IMG/VR virus record: IMGVR_UViG_3300017776_000204 | Coordinates: 1 to 23,068 of that record | DNA: 23,068 bases | Direction: 5' to 3' (one strand) | Origin: a virus | Shown: positions 16,301 to 21,753 of the stretch, in pieces | Layout of the letters: each line of letters starts with the position of its first letter | Numbering within the stretch: position 1 is the stretch's first letter | Notes under the pieces: generated by a model | Seen by the model: only the letters and a program-made list of their open reading frames with translations | Told to the model about the DNA's origin: nothing | Databases searched by the model: none | Made by a program: the position numbers and the translations under genes

Positions 16301-18251
16301 TGCTTTTTCAGAAGCACAACGCCGCAGCAAAAAAGAATTTGCTGATCTTATTATTGACGGCAATGTAATTAAAAATGGAATTATGACGCCAGAGCACGTA
16401 CAAGAAACTCTTAATTACCTTAACTTTTCAGATCCGCTTAAAATTACACGCAAAGACGTTGGCGTTCGCACTTACAAGCAGGGCTTAAATGTTGCACGCC
16501 GAGAAGGACTTACCGACCCAGTTGACATTCACAACAGAGCAGTAGAGCACAACGAAGAAGTTACGCCTATTAAAACACTTATCGCTGGCGGCAAAGTTGC
16601 TGGACGCAATTTTCCTGGCATGAATTACTTGTCAGGCGGGCACGTTTACCACAACCTGCACAAAGAAGCGGTTGGAAAGTTTACTATTCCTATTCTCAAA
16701 ACGCCTATAAATATTTGGAAAGCGCACAACCGCGGATTGTTCCCGGCCAATCTGACAACAGACACTTGGTACAAGGATCTTGTAAGCGAAAACCCTTCGA
16801 CACGCGCCAAGGCGGCTGGTGAAATTGCTACTACTTCTGCAATCTTTACGGCGCTTGGCAGCCTTGTAGACGACGGCGCAATGATTGTGACTGGACCTAA
16901 TCCAGTTAACTACAGAAGGCGCGCTAACGACGAAATGGTGCGTAACCCGCCCTACTCAGTTGCCTTTAGGCAAGAAAACGGCAGCTATTCCGATTGGTAC
17001 AACATTGAAGCTATTGATGTTTTAGCAAGCTTTGTCTCCGTGCATGCAGCATTGCGCGAAAAGAAAGCGTTTATGACGCAAGAAGAGATCGAAGGCGACG
17101 TATGCGCAGGTATTTTGTGCCTCAACTCGGCAATGCGCGACCTTGGCGTTTTCGGCCGCGTCAATTTTATTGACCCTGTTAACCGCAACATGCTTGGCGG
17201 TGTCCGGGAAATTATTGAACTGGTTTCTCGTGTGCTGCCAGAAGAGGAAGGCCAGCACTCAACCAGCGTTGGCGACTCGTTGCGCAGATTTGTAACCCGC
17301 AAGGCAAGTAGCTTGCCTCCTGCGTTTATCCGCAACATCAAGGCAGACGCCACTGAAATGCGATATGGGCCAACAGGGCCAGGAATTGTTCCAAGGTCGC
17401 TGCCAGAGCATGTTCAAGTTTTCTTGACCAACTTGGACGAATCGTTTGCATCGCAAGGATTAACAGCTGGCGACAAAGAATACGTTTACTTGGACCCAAT
17501 TACTGCTTACCCCGTTTACAAGGCGAACAGCCCAGACCTGTGGGAAGCGCACGAAGACGACCAGCGGTGGGTAATGGCTGTGCTGACACAGTTCACGCCG
17601 CATGCTGGCTTTAGAACAATGCCTCAACGGCAAGGCATGCCGATCCATGAAGAAATTGCAAGGCTGCAGCGTCACAACCCACGGCCACTTGTCTTTTTGA
17701 CACGTCGCAACCTCAGCTTTGAGGAGATGGAAAACGGCAAAACTAAGAGCTACAACCTTGCTGATTACGAGGCACGTGGCTTGCGCGTTACAAACACAGA
17801 CGTCAACCAAATCAAGACCATTTTGGCTAATGAAATCAAGATCAATGGCGTAGGTGTTGAGGCTGCATTGACACGAATTATTAGGGAAAGCCCTGAGTAC
17901 AACGCAATTGGCACCTATCGAATAGAGCAAGTACCAGGCGGAAAGCCACAGCAGCGGCGCGCTTTGATGCTTACCAAGGAATACGCCAAGTATCGAAAAC
18001 TTGCTGTTGCTAGGTGGCTGGCAAAAGAAGACGGCCGCGGCGAGCTTTTCTTAAAAGCGCACGAAGAATTCAAAGCCGAAGCGCAAGAGTCGTCTCTTGT
18101 CTACAACCAGCGGCTGCAATTTCAGCAGCAAGTGCGCAGAGACCGCCTGCAGCGCTTAGAGCAAGACGAGCAAGCTCAAGCGGCACCTAGCGATGAGGGG
18201 CGCGTCGTGCAAGATATTGGTAGTTTTACTAGAGCAATCGGGAGCCAGTAA
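10398..18251 (+). CDS. Giant gp16-position internal virion protein with polyvalent-protein domains (2617 aa)
   Basis: One uninterrupted 2617-codon frame occupies the place of T7 gene 16 (1318 aa). Order of segments: an acidic, Gln/Pro-rich N-terminus (1-65); helical region with a hydrophobic patch near 350-375; E/R-rich coiled coil (about 380-500); ParB/DdrB-like domain (about 520-712, VDGHNR at 583-588); Ala/Lys-rich helices (about 720-1000); zincin metallopeptidase (H1207 E1208 x x H1211, E1256-E1257); helices; ADP-ribosyltransferase-like segment (about 1552-1688, GDGIYMT); then about 900 helical residues of gp16-like or large-polyvalent-associated type, including DTFFSYLAGPTEKLYANFETAF and DWYNIEAIDVLASFVSVHAALRE. 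No transglycosylase is at the N-terminus. By analogy with T7 it would be packed in the capsid core and ejected into the cell, delivering its enzymes with the DNA; this is inference. G+C falls to about a third in parts of 15,400-16,750. The stop overlaps the fibre start by one base (TAATG). Confidence 0.85.
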   Translation: MPLSLEELQGLSFSSEQSQEPAPVAPVQQLDVVPFGAEEPEEAALAEPVAEEQQERQEEQQPNLLQRAADLITGANDSLLADINTAAAVTAESGFVRPLYNQLYDRVAENLGQGVGEERRAITGFNEDGTFKQETYVVPELQEFEPVPPMFKDGNVNMDYIEHITAPNERGLRLGLLPMFTGTKRKVLAKDGTLKTVRTDAPFPVVGDVERLSTGNALADAGLGMIGQLAQLLTINSFMRSAGMPRTPGAQALNKIAANPQSSRLQRLGATAARESMDLLPASLLQREINNPYLEGTGVSALGDLGVYSAKNLFPDNPDIQSFAEKIQGYTDALRINPDDPLDVARGKALADELVFMAPLGGLLGTTFSALSKNGMQGSAFRELNQELQEAYADAAGKLILANKAEGVARAAREVPETPPAETLAEEVRVYSAAERKLDQVRRADELRKKQGLQRGEATEQLTTDPDRPRVLGPEEADALVEQKTQEAVASVQKLQTVVAKAGQIAEPQARPQGVDPQVATYPKEEIFTAPKQLQYKLSGIGKGGSTGSLGDVKSYDPDLAGVMLVWRDVEGELGPPGRVYAVDGHNRLELAERSGWQGGMNVMFINDAPNAAAARMKGALSNIAHGNGTPIDAAKAMRDGNLGVEDLRAKNLSIKASVANTAIGLKGLPQDLFDQVIDGKISQSAGAIVGRSSLNAQVQRELIQAARKKKWSDAKLREATAMSFDTVVEQGVDAGMLPGLGDFTSTDFNKRMDVRIAIRGHHMNVLRAMGAVTNSKRSVELEKTGNVLDFEASAAAEESAKRGISIFNKVAGMSGPVSDLISELVSQIGPGKSAQKLVERNAQRINEVLDSYIKKDLVPAQAAKDVAAKDAAKADAEDAILESEAEVPRPIIEKKKVQVAAAERYARDLMKKSFAAVPADKEQEVFEYLMRQYMEKGAITSNPFPINAKADQFPDAKVAEPEALPLDDVPPERPMLPENLRGPVDSMAYKQARIAYESDMDAAVYIYINNARKSRRGETTSASWKKYGEFLNEHGIPEGRRYKIFAQIKEHLDSALVGKGNLRGAANRATKGVDVTVPDTGLWRESGALMIDLPPLNNIVNYGRLGEDFAARQGITILDNPQLSTELIDEVYKITGMTRVKVKDQIEYVLSESQAAQYGRQPGETGVARGMYLAGPREADDLIVLSMFDSSGNPTLFTKALQTIHHEAFHRLMKRHFTKAEIAVMKDAQGEIAQIAMKVIPELAADIEAGRLDFEELAANAFMGMGLRPGLFKGVTWAEPMKKARKMLDATRNFLLGRGFRTWDDVFESAYAGDFAGRAKAAADGEMGMPTVRYSIDDVDPEEMAKGILGKYGDYEARIASGDMTVEDALANEIRRGISRSGKTKYVSKSGEEHAAFFAAVRDSVTQNMEKLTGIRKYDADKNMAEAMSYIADAGADAGEALEFYKRLSNSSLPGSSEVQAGFAAIRFIGDVHNNSARQFSIAYEQAELAEGKNEQFQGLVAAVSDMLAYRVELRRQLRNSSHKMLQMQDEIETAGLSVTSLSMPRDTKLRINLPEKEVEQLMSEGFGSMPAKPGLMGDGIYMTSDLSQNLEWGNSQITGELNSDIKILDTIAMDKSIGDLLYDLGLGPMKKKGKTFTLSDAQREGLQDYAQRQGFAGIRYDSNYTTTSTPNDEIFIFNEAKANLIAQTDNAVDPRAQQIADAAKENSDQIFAEPYTMVENIADNLIDAISSGKNNIETERLAEALIAIARSEVAEQLHMVDILTESKNRQGTADMFFDAYRGGILFSGQTWQKMGMGTAVRALAMPYSEASGHLMEGGAKLLAGSVGDKRMLSTARYSFAKAVAAPMKHAFYLAHLPMALRMGLSAVRHNTTLGRVGPGTGFDQAGGTFAQGGIARHIETKPTGDPVHNAAYYLLSPFRQGGRISASIDTFFSYLAGPTEKLYANFETAFLEQISKGGSVDTAFNFAFSEAQRRSKKEFADLIIDGNVIKNGIMTPEHVQETLNYLNFSDPLKITRKDVGVRTYKQGLNVARREGLTDPVDIHNRAVEHNEEVTPIKTLIAGGKVAGRNFPGMNYLSGGHVYHNLHKEAVGKFTIPILKTPINIWKAHNRGLFPANLTTDTWYKDLVSENPSTRAKAAGEIATTSAIFTALGSLVDDGAMIVTGPNPVNYRRRANDEMVRNPPYSVAFRQENGSYSDWYNIEAIDVLASFVSVHAALREKKAFMTQEEIEGDVCAGILCLNSAMRDLGVFGRVNFIDPVNRNMLGGVREIIELVSRVLPEEEGQHSTSVGDSLRRFVTRKASSLPPAFIRNIKADATEMRYGPTGPGIVPRSLPEHVQVFLTNLDESFASQGLTAGDKEYVYLDPITAYPVYKANSPDLWEAHEDDQRWVMAVLTQFTPHAGFRTMPQRQGMPIHEEIARLQRHNPRPLVFLTRRNLSFEEMENGKTKSYNLADYEARGLRVTNTDVNQIKTILANEIKINGVGVEAALTRIIRESPEYNAIGTYRIEQVPGGKPQQRRALMLTKEYAKYRKLAVARWLAKEDGRGELFLKAHEEFKAEAQESSLVYNQRLQFQQQVRRDRLQRLEQDEQAQAAPSDEGRVVQDIGSFTRAIGSQ
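11955..12533 (+). other. ParB/sulfiredoxin-like (DdrB-type) domain in the giant protein
   Basis: Residues about 520-712. The core is VYAVDGHNRLELAERSG, where GHNR is the GxxR phosphate-binding box of the ParB/Srx superfamily. The C-terminal extension (ALSNIAHGNGTPIDAAKAMR, then LPQDLFDQVIDGKIS and AGAIVGRSSL) matches the arrangement in DdrB-like ParB domains of polyvalent proteins from phages and plasmids. Members may bind or cut DNA or hydrolyse nucleotides; the activity here is unknown. Confidence 0.75.
12984..13020 (+). repeat. Short direct repeat in an Ala/Lys linker
   Basis: GCAGCAAAAG occurs three times (12984, 12999, 13011), coding AAKD-AAKD-AAKA in a helical linker. It probably arose by slippage. 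Confidence 0.6.
13785..14327 (+). other. Zincin metallopeptidase domain in the giant protein
   Basis: Residues about 1130-1310. The motif IHHEAFHRLMKRH gives zinc ligands His1207 and His1211 and catalytic Glu1208. The third ligand is probably in FEELAANAF (Glu1256 or Glu1257). The spacing, the following helix (ARKMLDATRNFLLGRGF) and the context agree with the metallopeptidase described in phage polyvalent proteins. It could process this large protein or cut a host target. Confidence 0.75.
15051..15461 (+). other. ADP-ribosyltransferase-like segment in the giant protein
   Basis: Residues about 1552-1688. GLMGDGIYMTSDLSQNLEWG (Tyr1583) resembles the G-x-G-x-Y-x-T strand of PARP/toxin-like ART domains. 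It is followed by LNSDIKILD, the GFAGIRYD strand and the closing NDEIFIFNEAKANLI (Glu1675), the usual end of ART domains in polyvalent proteins. The first NAD-contacting His or Arg cannot be fixed (Arg1552 is a candidate), so activity is unproven. Confidence 0.5.
18240..18244 (+). promoter_or_regulatory. Ribosome binding site of the tail fibre gene
   Basis: GGGAG six bases before the ATG at 18251, inside the end of the giant gene. Together with the TAATG overlap it fixes the fibre start. Confidence 0.55.
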
Positions 18252-21200
18252 TGCCGTTCGCAGAGGACTCGTACACGGGCAATGGCTCCACCAAGGAGTT
18301 CAATATCTCCTTTGCGTACATCTTGGAGAGTCACATTGAAGTGGCTCTCAACGAGGTTTTAACTACGGCGTTCACGGTCGACACGTCAACCAGCCCTAAG
18401 AAGGTGGTGATGAACACGCTGGGGTCAGAAACCTCAACGCAAACGACTACAGGCGCTCCAAAGGCTGGCGTCAACGTTGTGGTGCAACGGAACTCAAGCC
18501 TTAACGCTGCACTGGTTGACTACACCGACGGGTCGACTCTGATTGCAGACGATCTTGATAAGTCAAATAAACAATTCTTGTTTCTGCTGCAGGAGCAGGA
18601 CGACGAGCAGGCGGCAAACATTCAGTCAACGCTTGCAGGGCAAGACGCTCAGAACAAAAAAATTATCAACGTTGCGGACCCGACCGCAGCTCAGCACGCA
18701 GCAACCAAGAACTACGTCGACACTGGTTTCCAGCCGCTTGATGCTGAGCTAACTGAGCTGGCAACCATGTCGTCTGGCACTGCCGGCGCACTGGCAGACC
18801 TGACACAAGCAGAGACACAGATCCTTGATGGCGCAACCGTCAGCACGTCGGAGCTAAATACGCTTGATGGAATCACTGCGTCTACGTCAGAACTCAACAA
18901 ATTAGATGGCGTCACTGCCAGCACAGCTGAGTTAAACAAGCTGGACGGGGTTACAGCAAGCACTGCTGAACTCAACATTGTTGACGGTGTTACTGCTACT
19001 GCCGCTGAGATCAATGCGCTTGACGGGATCACTGCGTCTACTGCCGAGCTGAACAAGCTGGATGGCGTCACTGCATCGACGGCTGAGATCAACCTGCTGG
19101 ATGGCGTCACTGCCACAACAGCAGAGCTGAACTTTGTCGACGGTGTCACTTCTGCAATTCAGAACCAGATCAACGGCAAGCAGCCGCTGGACTCTGAACT
19201 GACAGAGCTGGCCACCATGCCAGCAACTACAGCATCTGCCCTTGCTGATCTAACTCAGGCAGAAGTGCAAGTGCTTGATGGTGCCACCCTCAGCACTACA
19301 GAGCTGAACAAGTTAGACGGTGTTACGTCGACGACAGCTGAGATCAACGTCCTAGATGGCGTCACTGCCAGCACTACCGAGCTAAATGTCACCGATGGAT
19401 TGACTGCATCAACGGCTGAAATCAATCAGCTGGACGGCAAGACAGTTAGCAGCACGCTGACACCAGCCAACACCAACGACATTCCGACCAGCTCGGCAGT
19501 CAACACGTTTGTGTCTGGCTTGCTTAATGCCTTGGGCGGCTTTGTCGCCATCGCAAACGAGGTCAGCTTCCCGACAACCAACCCTGACCCCAGCGATAAC
19601 GCGGGCACGGTGGTGTCAATTGCTGATGCCGGTGGCGTTGTAGTTGATGCCAGCGGAGTAAGCGCTACTGGTCGGACTACCGGCAACGTCACGGTCACAA
19701 TCAATGGCTTTCCTAGCAGCCTGCATAGCACCACCCTGGGCGCTGGCCTGGGCCTGCAAGTACAGACAACAAGCACACTCAACACTTACACCTATCACAA
19801 ACTCATTGCCAAAGAAGCTGACGTCAAACAGCTGAGCGATGACATCAATGATTTCCAAGCGCGGTATCGCGTGTCGGCTAATGCGCCAACCACGGATCTA
19901 GACGAAGGCGATCTCTGGTACGACACCACTGCCAACAAGATGAAGGTGTACGACACCGCAACATCTGCATGGAAAGAGGTTCAGTCTGTCGGCAACTTCT
20001 TTATCAACACACTGTCGTCGTCAAGCGCTACGGGCGGTGGGTCTGCCACATTTAACGGCAGTGCTTATCGGTTCACCCTTAGCAACGCTGGCGCTAACGC
20101 CCAGCAAATGCTGGTCAGTGTTAATGGCGTTATCCAAAAGCCAAACAGCGGCACAAGCCAGCCATCAGAAGGCTTTGCGATTAACAACAACGACATCATC
20201 TTTGCTGCTGCACCTGCGTCTGGTGCAAGTCAGTTCATTGTCACGATTGGATCAACAGTAAATATTGGTCAGCCAAGCAACAACACTGTTGACACATCGG
20301 AGCTAGTCGATGGTGCTGTTACTAACGCCAAGGTAAGCAGTAGTGCTGCAATTGCGTCTTCTAAACTTGCCAAACCTATCGACTTTGCTGACAACGAAAA
20401 AGCACGGTTTGGCACCGGCAATGATTTAGAAATTTATCACGATGGCAGTCATTCTTATGTTCTCGATAATGGCACAGGAGATCTTAGATTAGCCTCAAAT
20501 GGTGTCACAGCAATTACAAAAGGCGACTCAGAAATGTGTGCCGGCTTTAATGTAGACGGAGCAGTAGAACTTTATTACGACAACGCTAAAAAGCTTGAAA
20601 CCAAATCAGACGGCATCGACGTAACCGGCGAAGTCCAGTGCGACAGCTTGGATGTTGATGGAGCTGCTGAGATTAGTGTCCCTGGCAACTCCAGCGCTTT
20701 AGTCGTTAAACAATCAGGAGTCAGCGCTGAATACATTACTCTTTACGCAGCATCTGGGGGTGGCGGTCAAGTCTTTGTCAAAGATGGTTCTGGAACTTCA
20801 AAGATTCAACTACTGGGATCTGATGGCAGCGCCACGTTTGCTGGTCAAGTAGCAGCAGTCGCCAACAACGCATCTGGAACCGAGTCAGCTATTAAAGCAG
20901 TACAAATTAATGCAAATGGTTATGCGTTGTGGGTTGGCAGTGGTGAAAGTACCAGGACTGCTTATATCCTGCCCAACGGCTCGGCCACGTTTGCATCTAC
21001 AATTACTGCTGGCAATGAATCATCAACAGGAACAAACATATTTGCAAGTGGCAGTGCTCAAGGTATTGTTGGAGGAACTCAAAAGTGGTACTTGGGAACA
21101 GACGGCAGCGCCACGTTTGCTAGCACAATAATTTCAGGAGGTGACGCCTCAGGAGGGGCTAATACTGGATCGAGAATAGACGGAGGGAGTGGATTCTCTG

Positions 21201-21751
21201 CCTCTATGAATAATTCAACTTCGCTTATATATAGAGGTTATACGACCGGCTCTTCAACACCTTCCTTCTCCGTTCAAGCAAGCGGAAACGCATCTTTTTC
21301 GGGTAACATCACGGCTGGTAACGTCTCTGACATCAAGTTTAAAGAGAACATTACTGATGCAAAACCACAGCTTGCAGATGCAGTAGCTCTTGGCTCACAA
21401 CTTAAAAACTGGGATTGGAAGGATGACGCACCACTTAACGAAGAATTACGTGCAAAACGTTTTCTTGGTTTAGTTGCACAAGAAGCTGAGAAGGTTTGTC
21501 CTGGATTAACTTATACCGTATCTCGTACCAAGCAAGGTGCAGAGCTAACACCTGAAGCTACTGACGAAGAAGGTAACGTCACACCTGCAACCTACGAAGA
21601 GTTAGATGACAGCTACAAGGCTATCAACCATGACATCCTTGTGATGAAGTTATTGGGTGCAGTGGCTGAACAGAACACCCAAATTGAAACTTTAAAAACA
21701 CAAAACGCCTCCCTTGAGGCCAGACTTACAATCCTTGAAGGAGCTTCCTGA
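18251..21751 (+). CDS. Tail fibre, T7 gp17-type N-terminus, C-terminal S74 chaperone
   Basis: A 1166-aa receptor-binding fibre. Residues 1 to about 120 match the T7 gp17 tail-binding domain: YTGNGSTKEFNISFAYI, VVVQRNSSLNAALVDYTDGS, LIADDLDKSNKQFLFLLQE. Next is a repeat-rich shaft (about 160-400) built of 12 copies of a 13-residue ELNxLDGVTAS unit. A middle part (about 535-700: DLWYDTTANKMKVYD, FFINTLSSSSATGGG, GVIQKPNSGTSQPSEGFAI) is of a kind seen in many cyanophage fibres. The distal part has RFGTGNDLEIYHDGS (719-733) and four GSATFAS-type repeats. Residues 1026-1166 are a peptidase S74 intramolecular chaperone with a coiled-coil tail. The N-terminus links it to this tail; the distal part, more A+T-rich, looks exchanged. 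A second fibre-like gene follows after 2 nt. Confidence 0.93.
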   Translation: MPFAEDSYTGNGSTKEFNISFAYILESHIEVALNEVLTTAFTVDTSTSPKKVVMNTLGSETSTQTTTGAPKAGVNVVVQRNSSLNAALVDYTDGSTLIADDLDKSNKQFLFLLQEQDDEQAANIQSTLAGQDAQNKKIINVADPTAAQHAATKNYVDTGFQPLDAELTELATMSSGTAGALADLTQAETQILDGATVSTSELNTLDGITASTSELNKLDGVTASTAELNKLDGVTASTAELNIVDGVTATAAEINALDGITASTAELNKLDGVTASTAEINLLDGVTATTAELNFVDGVTSAIQNQINGKQPLDSELTELATMPATTASALADLTQAEVQVLDGATLSTTELNKLDGVTSTTAEINVLDGVTASTTELNVTDGLTASTAEINQLDGKTVSSTLTPANTNDIPTSSAVNTFVSGLLNALGGFVAIANEVSFPTTNPDPSDNAGTVVSIADAGGVVVDASGVSATGRTTGNVTVTINGFPSSLHSTTLGAGLGLQVQTTSTLNTYTYHKLIAKEADVKQLSDDINDFQARYRVSANAPTTDLDEGDLWYDTTANKMKVYDTATSAWKEVQSVGNFFINTLSSSSATGGGSATFNGSAYRFTLSNAGANAQQMLVSVNGVIQKPNSGTSQPSEGFAINNNDIIFAAAPASGASQFIVTIGSTVNIGQPSNNTVDTSELVDGAVTNAKVSSSAAIASSKLAKPIDFADNEKARFGTGNDLEIYHDGSHSYVLDNGTGDLRLASNGVTAITKGDSEMCAGFNVDGAVELYYDNAKKLETKSDGIDVTGEVQCDSLDVDGAAEISVPGNSSALVVKQSGVSAEYITLYAASGGGGQVFVKDGSGTSKIQLLGSDGSATFAGQVAAVANNASGTESAIKAVQINANGYALWVGSGESTRTAYILPNGSATFASTITAGNESSTGTNIFASGSAQGIVGGTQKWYLGTDGSATFASTIISGGDASGGANTGSRIDGGSGFSASMNNSTSLIYRGYTTGSSTPSFSVQASGNASFSGNITAGNVSDIKFKENITDAKPQLADAVALGSQLKNWDWKDDAPLNEELRAKRFLGLVAQEAEKVCPGLTYTVSRTKQGAELTPEATDEEGNVTPATYEELDDSYKAINHDILVMKLLGAVAEQNTQIETLKTQNASLEARLTILEGAS
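18731..19447 (+). repeat. Fibre shaft: 39-nt repeats inside a 450-nt super-repeat
   Basis: A 39-nt unit (13 residues, consensus STAELNKLDGVTA) occurs eight times in 18842-19153 and four times in 19292-19447. Each array is preceded, 111 nt upstream, by the same lead-in (QPLD-ELTELATM...LADLTQAE at 18731 and 19181, exactly 450 nt apart). The copies have diverged at the DNA level but keep frame, as expected for a trimeric beta-structured shaft whose length varies by whole units. Confidence 0.9.
20822..21310 (+). repeat. Degenerate GSATFA repeats in the distal fibre
   Basis: Four related segments: DGSATFAGQV (20822), NGSATFASTI (20975), DGSATFASTI (21101) and GNASFSGNI (21284). Copies 1 and 3 share 18 identical bases. 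They lie just before the S74 chaperone and probably form beta-helical turns. Confidence 0.7.
21326..21748 (+). other. Peptidase S74 intramolecular chaperone domain of the fibre
   Basis: Residues 1026-1166. The motif SDIKFKENI begins with the catalytic Ser1026, at which S74 chaperones cleave themselves off after the trimer has folded. FLGLVAQEAEKVCPGL and YKAINHDILVMKLLGAVAEQ are typical following blocks. The end (TQIETLKTQNASLEARLTIL) is a coiled coil. Mature fibre would end at about residue 1025. Confidence 0.9.
21738..21743 (+). promoter_or_regulatory. Ribosome binding site of the second fibre-like gene
   Basis: AAGGAG ten bases before the ATG at 21754, inside the end of the fibre gene. 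Confidence 0.5.
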
Positions 21752-21753
21752 CC

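Noticed and set aside
16985-17353. 122-codon minus-strand frame within the giant gene
   Set aside because: Antisense shadow of a continuous coding region; no motif or ribosome binding site.
18712-19149. 145-codon minus-strand frame
   Set aside because: It is the mirror of the 39-nt fibre repeats (regular AVTPSS units) and has no supporting signals.
18842-19447. Regular 39-nt repeats resembling a CRISPR array
   Set aside because: The units are contiguous, in frame, diverged at the DNA level and without spacers; they encode a fibre shaft.
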